DNA of 6,034 nt from Candidatus Aerophobota bacterium. Its GTDB lineage: Bacteria; Aerophobota; Aerophobia; Aerophobales; JAGGXI01. The position numbers and the translations under genes were made by a program. The notes beneath the pieces are model-generated. The model was not told the DNA's origin. It saw nothing but the letters and a program-made list of their open reading frames with translations, and searched no databases. Every line of letters begins with the position of its first letter. The stretch's first letter is position 1. The stretch spans positions 1 to 6,034 of the forward strand of contig JAGGXI010000112.1 in the NCBI GenBank assembly GCA_021163155.1, written 5' to 3'. Shown here piece by piece: positions 1 to 4,889 of this stretch.

Positions 1-111
1 CTGGAAAAACGAGGTAGGTGGCCCTGTATCATGGATGAATCCCTGGAGCATCCTAAGTGTGCATCTAAAAGGAGCTACCAAGGAGTAGTATTCCAAAAAC
101 AGCAATGGGTT

Positions 112-189
112 TCTCTATAGTGGTGAGAGTGGTTAAAAAAATTTTGAACCGCTTTTCAGTAGAGAGTGATAGTGACTATTCTCACCACT
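112..189. repeat. Inverted repeat with nested smaller dyads
   Basis: AGTGGTGAGA at 119-128 is perfectly complementary to TCTCACCACT at 180-189, a 10-bp stem around 51 bases. The enclosed bases hold a bulged dyad (GGTTAAAA at 131-138 against TTTTGAACC at 142-150) and a palindrome ATAGTGACTAT at 169-179. TCTCTA (112-117) is also complementary to TAGAGA within 159-165, which would compete with the main stem. It may be a folded RNA, an end of a mobile element or a regulatory dyad. I do not recognise any riboswitch consensus, and in particular no cobalamin box. Confidence 0.45.
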
Positions 190-198
190 TGCGCTTAT

Positions 199-217
199 TT
201 TTCGTTACGAAAGTTTT
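199..217 (+). terminator. Possible weak stem-loop with T-rich tail
   Basis: TTTCG (200-204) pairs with CGAAA (208-212) across a TTA loop and is followed by GTTTT. A 5-bp stem with four T residues is a poor intrinsic terminator. It might end transcription coming from the left edge, just before the IS relic, but it could equally be chance in AT-rich sequence. Confidence 0.2.
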
Positions 218-231
218 ATGAATTATGAGAT

Positions 232-258
232 ATGGTTCAATCTTCTGTGAAGTTGGCT
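232..258 (-). repeat. Left terminal inverted repeat of the IS relic
   Basis: Read on the minus strand this end gives CACAGAAGATTGAACCAT. It differs at two of 18 positions from the right-end copy upstream of the dehydrogenase gene. It is the only copy in this orientation in the window; the other three are all right ends on the + strand. An ATG at 232-234 lies inside it and opens the transposase remnant frame. Confidence 0.6.
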
Positions 259-776
259 AGATATATCTGGAGGGAAAGAGCGATAGCCTCTTTGGAAGAA
301 GCATTGGAACCTCACAAATGAGGTCCTAAATTTAAACACCCTCAAAAAAACCTAAAGGAAAATATAGAAGCTTTAAGAGAAAAAATAGATAAGCTAAAGG
401 GCTATCTTGAGGAAAAAGAAAGACAATTTATGCATTAAAACAGAAGTTAGAACCACAAAAGGATGATTCATATAATTCAAAACCTGTAAGGTGTCCTAAC
501 TGTGGATGTAAGAAAGTATACAGAAACGGCACTTATAAAATAAAGCCGAAGGGATTCTTTGACAAGTTAAAAACTTGCAAACAAGAGCTTATTCAACGAT
601 TTATCTGTCCTTGTTGTGGTAAGAGCTTCAATATAAAAAAACAAAATTTTCTTCATACTCACATAAAGGATGAGATAAGAAGAGCTATTGGCATATTTCG
701 AATTGATGGAAAGGCGTCTCTGAGAGCTTTGCAGGATTGTATCCGCAAAGTGTTGAAAGATTATTTTCTCTTTTGA
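232..776 (+). pseudogene. Transposase N-terminal remnant with zinc ribbon (pseudogene)
   Basis: One frame runs from ATG 232 (starting MVQSSVKLARYIW), hits an in-frame TGA at 319-321, and continues as PKFKHPQKNLKENIEAL and a charged helix typical of a coiled coil until about 425. The reading then shifts frame (open from 411) into KPVRCPNCGCKKVYRNG, a long basic stretch, and FICPCCGKSF. This gives two Cys pairs, codons at 492 and 501 and at 606 and 615, forming a zinc-ribbon DNA-binding domain. A helix-turn-helix-like segment with GKASLRALQDCI follows, and the frame ends at TGA 774-776 just inside the right terminal repeat. No DDE catalytic residues follow, so this cannot be an active transposase. 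One stop and one frameshift confirm decay. An antisense open frame of 122 codons here is a shadow. Confidence 0.6.
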
Positions 777-802
777 GAGCTTTCCAAAGAAAAATGAACC
801 AT
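776..802 (+). repeat. Right terminal repeat of the IS relic (copy R1)
   Basis: This 27-base end contains GAGCTTTCC and ATGAACCAT. It matches the copy at 2099-2125 at 25 of 27 positions. The match extends leftwards without gaps to base 750, giving 46 of 53 identical against 2073-2125, so the two share the end of the transposase gene as well as the repeat. It directly abuts the methyltetrahydrofolate methyltransferase fragment. Confidence 0.7.
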
Positions 803-996
803 GTGTCTCTTTTGGTTTACCTAAAAGGGCTTTACTTAACAGAACATTCTTGTTGATGGCTATGGGGTTAGATTCTGCAATTCTTGACCGTTTGGATAAA
901 AGGATAATAGTAACTTTAAGAGCCGAGGAGACCATTTTAGGTAAGGATAATTATTGTGCAAGATATCTTGCTTCTTTCAGGAAGGGAGAATTTTAA
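802..996 (+). pseudogene. C-terminal fragment of a methyltetrahydrofolate:corrinoid-protein methyltransferase
   Basis: The 64 codons read CVSFGLPKRALLNRTFL, then GLDSAILDRLDKR, then LGKDNYCARYLASFRKGEF and stop. This is the end of the pterin-binding TIM-barrel methyltransferases of the AcsE/MtgA/MetH-pterin type, whose usual form is NVSFGLPNRRLLNRTFL, GLDAAILDPLDK, LLGRDEYC. Such enzymes move a methyl group between tetrahydrofolate and a corrinoid protein and are about 260-290 residues long. Here only about the last quarter remains, starting exactly at the end of the IS right repeat, and MAMGLD looks two or so residues shorter than usual. The pterin-binding residues lie in the lost part, so it should be inactive. 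Its stop (994-996) is 2 nt before the next ATG, showing the two were once one operon. The same frame stays open leftwards into the IS end, but no start is evident. Confidence 0.8.
983..988 (+). promoter_or_regulatory. Ribosome binding site setting the start at 999
   Basis: AGGGAG lies 10 nt upstream of ATG 999 and inside the last codons of the methyltransferase fragment. An in-frame ATG at 954 exists, but its 15 extra residues (MCKISCFFQEGRILN) would be read from sequence that encodes the fragment in another frame, so 999 is preferred. Confidence 0.65.
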
Positions 997-998
997 AT

Positions 999-1697
999 AT
1001 GAAAGTATTGGATAATATTCCAGTTTATTTAGAACTTGAAGAAGTGTTAAAATGGTTACATATTAATAAAGAGAATAAACACTTAAATGATATTCAAGAA
1101 TTGATTGAGATTGCTAATTCTATAATCAAGCCTAAGGCCATTTATAAGGTTTTATATGTTGATAATAAAGGTGAAGATACAGTAGATGTTGGCGGTATAA
1201 GATTTACCAGTCGAGTTCTCAGGATTAATTTAGATAAGGCAGGAAAGGTCTTTCCATATATTGTGACAATTGGAAAAGAGCTGGAGGATAAGTCTGCCTC
1301 CTTCAGTAATCTTTTAAAACAATTTTACTTAGAGGAGATTGGAGATAAAGCTTTAGATTCTGTTGTGGAATATCTTGAAGATTATTTAAAGAGAAAATAT
1401 AGGCTTGAACAAATATCAGAAATGAGCCCAGGGTCTTTAGAAGATTGGCCAATAACCCAACAAAAGCAGCTATTTTCAGTCTTTGGTAATGTTGAAGAGT
1501 TGATTGGAGTTAAGTTGACTGATAGTTTATTAATGATTCCAAGAAAATCTGAATCTGGAATATATTTTCCAACAGAAGTTGCATTTTATAGCTGCCAGCT
1601 ATGTCCAAGGAAAGATTGTAGAGAAAGAAGAGCACCCTATAATAGAAACCTGGAAGAGAGTTATAAAAATAGAGAGTTAAAATTGCCTAAGGTGTAA
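999..1697 (+). CDS. MetH activation-domain-like protein (corrinoid methyltransferase accessory)
   Basis: This 232-residue protein resembles stand-alone versions of the vitamin B12-dependent methionine synthase activation domain. In MetH that domain binds S-adenosylmethionine and supports reductive remethylation of inactive cob(II)alamin. Recognisable parts are a DVGGIRF strand near 63-69, an ITQQKQLF helix after SPGSLEDWP (143-151), a KLTDSLLMIPRKSESGIYF block (172-190, where MetH-type domains have MxPxxSVSG), and a C-terminal CQLCPRKDCRERRAPY motif with Cys199, Cys202 and Cys207, common in the short anaerobe versions. MetH uses RxxxGY for S-adenosylmethionine; the aligned residues here are Glu141 and Ser146 instead of Arg and Tyr. 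No signal peptide or membrane segment is visible, so it should be cytosolic. It follows the methyltransferase fragment by 2 nt and ends in a terminator. The role is inferred from family and neighbours; it is not the ATP-dependent RamA type. Confidence 0.75.
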   Translation: MKVLDNIPVYLELEEVLKWLHINKENKHLNDIQELIEIANSIIKPKAIYKVLYVDNKGEDTVDVGGIRFTSRVLRINLDKAGKVFPYIVTIGKELEDKSASFSNLLKQFYLEEIGDKALDSVVEYLEDYLKRKYRLEQISEMSPGSLEDWPITQQKQLFSVFGNVEELIGVKLTDSLLMIPRKSESGIYFPTEVAFYSCQLCPRKDCRERRAPYNRNLEESYKNRELKLPKV

Positions 1698-1723
1698 GCT
1701 TGCTTTCTGACTGCAAGCTTTTT
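1696..1723 (+). terminator. Intrinsic terminator after the activation-domain gene
   Basis: AAGCTTGC (1696-1703) and GCAAGCTT (1713-1720) form a perfect 8-bp stem with a 9-nt loop. The descending arm runs into TTTTT (1719-1723). The ascending arm overlaps the TAA stop codon at 1695-1697, so termination is tight against the gene. It separates the upstream transcript from everything to the right. Confidence 0.8.
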
Positions 1724-1738
1724 ACTGAATAAGAATTA

Positions 1739-1990
1739 TGAAAAAGAAAATCGGAAGAATTAAGGTTCCCAAGGTGTAGGAAGGCTTAGTGCTGATGAAG
1801 AAAAAAAGCTAATTTATTACCTTAAATGACTGGTCTGACCTTCTCTATGCAGGGGTTAAAGTGATTTCAAAAGAGACTCTTTTCTTCACTGAGAGGACAA
1901 AAGAGATAGTTTCTTTACGAAGTAGCGCAGGCACTTGAAAAAATTATTAAGATTAGTAGTGAAGTTAGATCTTTGGTAAAAAAGAGCTAA
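1739..1990 (+). pseudogene. Probable decayed gene of unknown function
   Basis: Three overlapping + strand frames give protein-like sequence in turn. GRLSADEEKKLIYYL (from 1779) is followed, one frame over, by NDWSDLLYAGVKVISKE and LFFTERTKEIVSL (1825 to about 1913). A third frame then gives EVAQALEKIIKISSEVRSLV and KKS-stop (1919-1990). Together they look like one mainly helical protein of about 80 residues broken by two frameshifts. A short ATG frame at 1739 (MKKKIGRIKVPKV-stop) precedes it and repeats the end of the previous gene (KLPKV-stop). I do not recognise the family. The last helix could be a coiled coil. The call rests on the look of the residues, so chance reading is possible. Confidence 0.35.
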
Positions 1991-2045
1991 AAACAGGGAC
2001 AGGAGGAGGTGAAGGATTAAGAAAATAAATAGGCCTATTAGCTTG

Positions 2046-2072
2046 GGAAAGGAAGGCTTTCCAAAGAGAAAA
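2046..2072. repeat. Small hairpin and partial IS-end-like motif
   Basis: GGAAAG (2046-2051) pairs with CTTTCC (2057-2062) around a 5-nt loop. The right arm belongs to GCTTTCCAAAGA (2056-2067), which is identical to 12 bases of the IS right end at 779-790. It lies only 43 bases left of the full copy at 2099-2125, so it may be a piece of an additional degraded end or a local duplication. Confidence 0.35.
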
Positions 2073-2125
2073 GTGTCAAAAGATTAGTTTCTTTTTTAGG
2101 AGCTTTCCACAGAAAAATGAACCAT
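2073..2125 (+). mobile_element. Solo right end of the same IS (copy R2)
   Basis: These 53 bases align without gaps to 750-802 with 46 identities. They cover both the last transposase codons (VSKD-stop here, VLKDYFLF-stop in the other copy) and the 27-base terminal repeat containing GGAGCTTTCCACAGAAAAAT. No matching left end is visible in the preceding 375 bases, so the rest of this insertion has been lost. It ends 32 nt before the start of the dehydrogenase gene and supplies that gene's upstream region. Confidence 0.7.
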
Positions 2126-2156
2126 ATTCTAAAATAAAATAAAAAAGGAGGTTTAG

Positions 2157-3314
2157 ATGCCTACTCAAAAAGTGATAGTATTAGGTGGAGGTTTAATTGG
2201 TGGTGTAATGGCTAAATATTTTGCAGAGGATAAAGATTTTCAGGTAACTGTGGCAGATATTAGCAAAGAGAAGGTAAATAAATTAGCTGAGGAAGCGGAA
2301 ATAAAAGGTGTAGTAACAGATTTATCTGATTCAAAGGCCATTAAGAAAATAGTAGCTGACCAAGATATAGTGATTGGTGCCGTGCCACATTTTTTAGGAT
2401 TTAATATGTTACGTTCTGTTATTGAAGCTGGGAAAAATGTAGTTGACATTTCTTCTTCTACGGTTATGCCCGAAAATAATTTAACTCTGGATGGATTAGC
2501 GAAAAAAAATGGAGTAACTGCGGTAGTTGGTATGGGACTGGCACCTGGGATGAGCAATATGATTGTGGGTTACGTAGACAGTCTGCTCGATGAGACTGAG
2601 AATGTATTAATTTTAGTGGCAGGAGGAATCCCGATAGTAAGGGAATGGCCTTATGAATATAAGTTAACATGGTCGCCTATAGATGTGCTAGAAGAGTATG
2701 TAGACCCGGCAAGGGTAGTGGAGTGTGGGAAGGTTATAGAAAAACCTGCTCTTTCTGACCTTGAGTTAGTTAATTTTTCTAAAATTGGGACTTTAGAGGC
2801 TTTTAATACTGATGGACTTGATAGTTTACCTTATACCATTAAAGCTTCTTCTATGAAAGAAAAAACTTTACGTTATCCAGGTCATGCAGAGAAGATGCGT
2901 ATACTAAGAGAAAGTGGCTTTTTTAGTGATAAACCTATAGAGATAGGGGGAGTGAAGATTAAACCTATCGATTTTACAGCCAAACTGCTTTTCCCACAAT
3001 GGGAGATGAAAGAAGGAGAAGAAGAGTTAAGCGTTATGAGAATAATTGTTGAAGGTAAAAAAGGCCAAAAGAGATTACGTTATACCTATGAGTTATTGAA
3101 TTATTTTGATAAAGAAACGAAGACTACATCTCAATCCCGACTAACAGGATTTCCTTGTGCAATTGCGGCTCGTTTGATAGCTCAAGGAGAGTATACACGT
3201 CAAGGTGTCTGTCCAGGAGAGTATATAGGTCAAGACCATAAAGTATACCAAAGAATGATGGAAGAGTTAGAAAAAAAGAATATCGTTTATGAAAAAAATG
3301 TAGTGGAGGTATAA
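2157..3314 (+). CDS. Saccharopine dehydrogenase family oxidoreductase
   Basis: This 385-residue protein has the family's usual length. It starts with a Rossmann fold: strand KVIVLGGGLIGG carries GxGxxG at Gly10, Gly12 and Gly15. Asp34 in VTVADISKEK sits at the end of the second strand, where an acidic residue favours NAD(H). AVVGMGLAPGMSNM near 122-135 is the conserved turn before the second domain. The C-terminal domain carries SSMKEKTLRYPGHAEKMRIL near 231-250, the hallmark TLRYPGH block of saccharopine reductase and lysine-dehydrogenase-like proteins. Family members oxidise or reduce C-N bonds of amino acids or adducts such as saccharopine; the substrate cannot be read here. AAGGAGG lies 5 nt before the ATG. 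There are no lysine-biosynthesis neighbours, and the nearby MttB and epimerase-fold genes point to catabolism of an amino-acid derivative (inference). It is cytosolic, with no signal or membrane segment. Confidence 0.8.
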   Translation: MPTQKVIVLGGGLIGGVMAKYFAEDKDFQVTVADISKEKVNKLAEEAEIKGVVTDLSDSKAIKKIVADQDIVIGAVPHFLGFNMLRSVIEAGKNVVDISSSTVMPENNLTLDGLAKKNGVTAVVGMGLAPGMSNMIVGYVDSLLDETENVLILVAGGIPIVREWPYEYKLTWSPIDVLEEYVDPARVVECGKVIEKPALSDLELVNFSKIGTLEAFNTDGLDSLPYTIKASSMKEKTLRYPGHAEKMRILRESGFFSDKPIEIGGVKIKPIDFTAKLLFPQWEMKEGEEELSVMRIIVEGKKGQKRLRYTYELLNYFDKETKTTSQSRLTGFPCAIAARLIAQGEYTRQGVCPGEYIGQDHKVYQRMMEELEKKNIVYEKNVVEV

Positions 3315-3509
3315 ACTTTCTTTGTTTAGCATCGAGTTTTTAACCTATTTTCGGTAGTTCAAAGATTCCGTTCTTCGAAAGAATCTAATAAAAAGTAAAA
3401 AATAAGTCGATTAGATGTGACATTATTGATTTAATGTTACAGTAAGAGAGATGTGAAAAACCCTCTCTAAACAATACAGACACTCCATAAATATTAAAGA
3501 AAAAAATAA
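3315..3509. other. AT-rich intergenic stretch with dyads
   Basis: No coding sequence is supported between the dehydrogenase stop and the LarA-like remnant. The stretch is AT-rich and carries the 10-bp dyad at 3416-3441, a second smaller one (AGAGAG 3445-3450 against CTCTCT 3463-3468, 12-nt loop), and a short TTCTT/AAGAA stem at 3371-3383. No T-run follows any of them on the + strand, so no classical terminator for the dehydrogenase gene is evident. Confidence 0.5.
3416..3441. repeat. Ten-base-pair inverted repeat
   Basis: TGTGACATTA (3416-3425) pairs with TAATGTTACA (3432-3441) across a 6-nt loop, with a single G-T wobble. The outer TGTGAC/GTTACA shape recalls dyad operators, and as RNA it would make a stable hairpin. 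It could be an attenuator, an mRNA 3' end or a protein site; nothing else in the sequence decides between these. Confidence 0.5.
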
Positions 3510-3820
3510 ATTATATTTACTATTCAAAATAAAGTATCTCTAAAAATTCCAGAGAAAATTACGTTGGGGGTATCAGCTATAGGGAACCAAAAGAAAGAGA
3601 GTGGCTTGAGGATTATTTGCAAACTTTAAAAAATCCGTACGGAACAGAAAAACTGAGAAAGATAACCTTGGAAAGAAAAAAGGTGGCCATTTTGATAAGT
3701 GACCGTACTCAAGCTATTCTGGGGAAAATGCTGTTGCCCCCCTTTTATTGAAAAACTTCATCGAGTAAGAATACACAAATCGCAGGCACGATTATTATGG
3801 CTTCCGGAGTTCATAGATGA
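3510..3820 (+). pseudogene. LarA-like (DUF2088) N-terminal remnant, frameshifted
   Basis: The remnant begins KVSLKIPEKITLGV (frame open from 3510) and shifts near 3570 to SYREPKEREWLEDYLQTL. It continues KNPYGTEKLRKI and ERKKVAILISDRTQAI, shifts at a run of C (3737-3742) to FIEKLHRVRI, and returns near 3785 to GTIIMASGVHR-stop (TGA 3818-3820). This order matches the N-terminal part of nickel-dependent lactate racemase family proteins: a PxGxxxL segment, V.I..SD.TR, then I.A.GxHR. Here the TR arginine is Gln. Members racemise or epimerise hydroxyacids with a nickel-pincer nucleotide. Intact proteins are about 420 residues; only about 95 remain, with three frame changes and loss of everything after GxHR. 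No other family fits as well. The epimerase-fold gene starts 38 nt further on. Confidence 0.65.
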
Positions 3821-3847
3821 AATATATAGAAAGAGAGAATACGATAA

Positions 3848-3855
3848 AGAGGAGG
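3848..3855 (+). promoter_or_regulatory. Ribosome binding site setting the start at 3859
   Basis: AGAGGAGG ends 3 nt before ATG 3859, or 6 nt if the AGAGG half is used. An earlier in-frame ATG at 3817 has only a weak CGGAG before it, and its first 14 residues would be read through this site. The protein from 3859 begins MKLDFVKGHMGGN, which aligns with the K-x-H-x-x-G-N start of DapF-fold enzymes. Confidence 0.65.
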
Positions 3856-3858
3856 ATT

Positions 3859-4794
3859 ATGAAACTTGATTTTGTTAAGGGCCACATGGGTGGCAATAGA
3901 ATTGTACTTCTTTATGGCGATCAGGTACCAAATAAACAAGAATTGGAAGTGGCAAAAGTGCTTGATCCCCTGTATCTTTCAGGGCATCAGTTAGGTATTC
4001 TTTACCCTCCTAAAGGTGAAGGTAATTTAAGTGTTAAAATTGTAGAGTTATCGCAGGAATTTCTCACTGCTTGTGGAGGATTAACTCAAGTATTAGGTAA
4101 GGCTTTGATTGAGAATAAGATAGGTAACCATTTTGGTATTAAACTTCAAGAACCAACAACTAATGTTTTGCTCGAGACGGATGCTGGATTAACAAAGATA
4201 AAAATAGATATAACTAATAAAAAAGTGAAGAGAATAGTAACTAGTATGGACAAATTCGTTGAGGAACTTTATAACACTGGTGTGGAATCAATAGATTTGC
4301 AGGGAATAAAAGCAATGAAGGTAGGAAAGTTTTTTGTTCTAAATGGCGATAAGGTAAAAGAAAAGTATCCTTATGTAAATTTTGAAAGGATGGATGAGGT
4401 AACTAAGAATTTGTTAGTAAAGTTACAAAAAATATTTCAGAAAAAAACTAATCTACCTAATGAGGATTTTGCTTTGTATGACTGGAACCCCATTTTTTCC
4501 GGTGATATAAGAGCGGTTTTTCCTCATAGTATACCTGATGGTCATATTGAGCCAGCTTGTGGCACAGGAACGGTAGCCATTGGTTTAGGATGTTTGGAAT
4601 CAGGAGAACTTAAGGATAATAAAGATTTCCAAAATGGTAAAATCGAGCTTCAATTTGAAACTGGTGGTAATCTAAACTTAGGTGGACCTGATAAAACAAA
4701 ACTTGAGCTTTTCTGCGAGGAAGAAAAGTTAGTAAAAGCTTCTTTCTCACATAGTTTAGTCGAATTGACAGCTAGCGGGGTAGTTTACTTTTAA
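3859..4794 (+). CDS. Diaminopimelate-epimerase/proline-racemase-fold protein, probable amino-acid epimerase
   Basis: The 311 residues show the two-half DapF fold. The start FVKGHMGGNRIVLL parallels DapF's KMHGLGNDFV. The first half carries TACGGLTQVLG with Cys72, where DapF has CGNG with its catalytic Cys near 73. The second half carries HIEPACGTGTVAIG with Cys234 and Glu231, matching DapF's E-x-x-x-x-ACGTGA with the second catalytic Cys. Both cysteines needed for cofactor-independent two-base racemisation are therefore present. It is somewhat longer than DapF (about 275 residues) and the motifs differ from both DapF and proline racemase, so the substrate is probably not diaminopimelate. There is no lysine or cell-wall gene nearby; the MttB-family gene follows. 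A plausible role is inverting the alpha carbon of an N-methylated or cyclic amino acid in the same pathway (inference). It looks cytosolic. Confidence 0.65.
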   Translation: MKLDFVKGHMGGNRIVLLYGDQVPNKQELEVAKVLDPLYLSGHQLGILYPPKGEGNLSVKIVELSQEFLTACGGLTQVLGKALIENKIGNHFGIKLQEPTTNVLLETDAGLTKIKIDITNKKVKRIVTSMDKFVEELYNTGVESIDLQGIKAMKVGKFFVLNGDKVKEKYPYVNFERMDEVTKNLLVKLQKIFQKKTNLPNEDFALYDWNPIFSGDIRAVFPHSIPDGHIEPACGTGTVAIGLGCLESGELKDNKDFQNGKIELQFETGGNLNLGGPDKTKLELFCEEEKLVKASFSHSLVELTASGVVYF

Positions 4795-4809
4795 GAGGTG
4801 GCTTGAGAA

Positions 4810-4827
4810 CTCAGTTTTTCTGCTGAG
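4810..4827 (+). other. Small hairpin between the epimerase gene and the IS end
   Basis: CTCAG (4810-4814) pairs with CTGAG (4823-4827) around an 8-nt loop. It lies 15 nt after the epimerase-fold stop codon. With no T-run it is not a convincing terminator, so transcription may continue into the MttB-family gene. Confidence 0.3.
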
Positions 4828-4831
4828 AATA

Positions 4832-4858
4832 GGAGCTTTCCACAAAAGAATGAACCAC
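4832..4858 (+). mobile_element. Solo right end of the same IS (copy R3)
   Basis: GGAGCTTTCCACAAAAGAAT followed by GAACCAC matches copy R2 (2099-2125) at 24 of 27 positions. Only the terminal repeat is clear; the stretch to its left resembles the transposase tail of the other copies only loosely (TCAGTTT, then a gap). No left end is present between it and the preceding gene, which stops 37 nt earlier. It ends 32 nt before the GTG start of the MttB-family gene, the same distance as copy R2 from its gene. Confidence 0.65.
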
Positions 4859-4870
4859 GCCAACAAAGAG

Positions 4871-4878
4871 AAAGGAGG
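4871..4878 (+). promoter_or_regulatory. Ribosome binding site setting the GTG start at 4890
   Basis: AAAGGAGG ends 11 nt before GTG 4890, with a second purine-rich GGAGAG closer to the start. The next in-frame ATG (4983) would remove the conserved N-terminal helix that aligns with known MttB proteins (FLSKNELEAVHNASLEVLEN), so the GTG start is preferred. Confidence 0.65.
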
Positions 4879-4889
4879 GATTGGAGAGA

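Larger units (their letters stand above)
1..231. other. Left-edge region without a recognised gene
   Basis: No gene can be named here. Two + strand frames are open from the window edge: one runs to TAG at 118-120 (39 codons) and the other to TAG at 86-88 (28 codons, rich in Trp, including GGPVSWMNPW). Either could be the last codons of a gene lying to the left, but neither resembles a family I know and both are short enough to be chance. From about 110 onward the sequence is dominated by inverted repeats, listed separately. Nothing here resembles the missing N-terminal part of the methyltetrahydrofolate methyltransferase whose tail lies at 802-996, so the IS relic is not simply sitting inside an otherwise intact copy of that gene. 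Confidence 0.4.
232..802 (+). mobile_element. Internally deleted insertion-sequence relic
   Basis: The left end starts ATGGTTCAATCTTCTGTGAA (232-251). The right end (776-802) finishes AGAAAAATGAACCAT, so the two ends are imperfect inverted repeats; over the outer 18 bases the reverse complement of the left end matches the related right end at 2108-2125 at 16 positions. Between them lies a remnant of a transposase: coiled-coil and zinc-ribbon N-terminus, then directly the right end. About 570 bp is too short for an IS coding for a complete DDE transposase of this architecture, so the catalytic part has been deleted. The flanks (GAGAT on the left, GTGTC on the right) show no target-site duplication, consistent with age or with flank loss. 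The family cannot be named from this fragment. Confidence 0.65.

Noticed and set aside
1-231. Cobalamin riboswitch, which would suit a corrinoid locus
   Set aside because: The repeats at 112-189 lack the B12-box sequences, and no intact + strand gene follows directly.
319-321. In-frame TGA in the transposase remnant as selenocysteine
   Set aside because: No suitable stem-loop directly follows, the frame is broken again about 100 bases later, and the gene lacks its catalytic part. An ordinary decay mutation explains it.
567-935. Minus-strand open frame of 122 codons
   Set aside because: It runs antisense across the transposase remnant and the methyltransferase fragment, both of which have recognisable + strand coding. 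Its translation resembles no family and no ribosome site was noted.
954-998. Earlier ATG at 954 for the activation-domain gene
   Set aside because: The added residues overlap the coding end of the methyltransferase fragment in another frame. The ATG at 999 has AGGGAG at good spacing and follows the fragment's stop by 2 nt, as in an operon.
1680-1780. Tandem repeat of the gene end (KLPKV-stop at 1680-1697 and KVPKV-stop at 1763-1780)
   Set aside because: Only about five codons match and the flanks differ, which is too little to claim a duplication.
2240-2670. Two minus-strand open frames (2240-2557 and 2464-2670)
   Set aside because: Both lie wholly inside the dehydrogenase gene, whose + strand product has clear Rossmann and TLRYPGH motifs. 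They are shadows.
3371-3383. TTCTT/AAGAA palindrome as a terminator
   Set aside because: The stem is 5 bp of mostly A-T pairs with a 3-nt loop and no T-run after it.
3817-3858. Earlier ATG at 3817 for the epimerase-fold gene
   Set aside because: The extra 14 residues include the translated Shine-Dalgarno site, whereas the start at 3859 aligns with the N-terminus of the fold.
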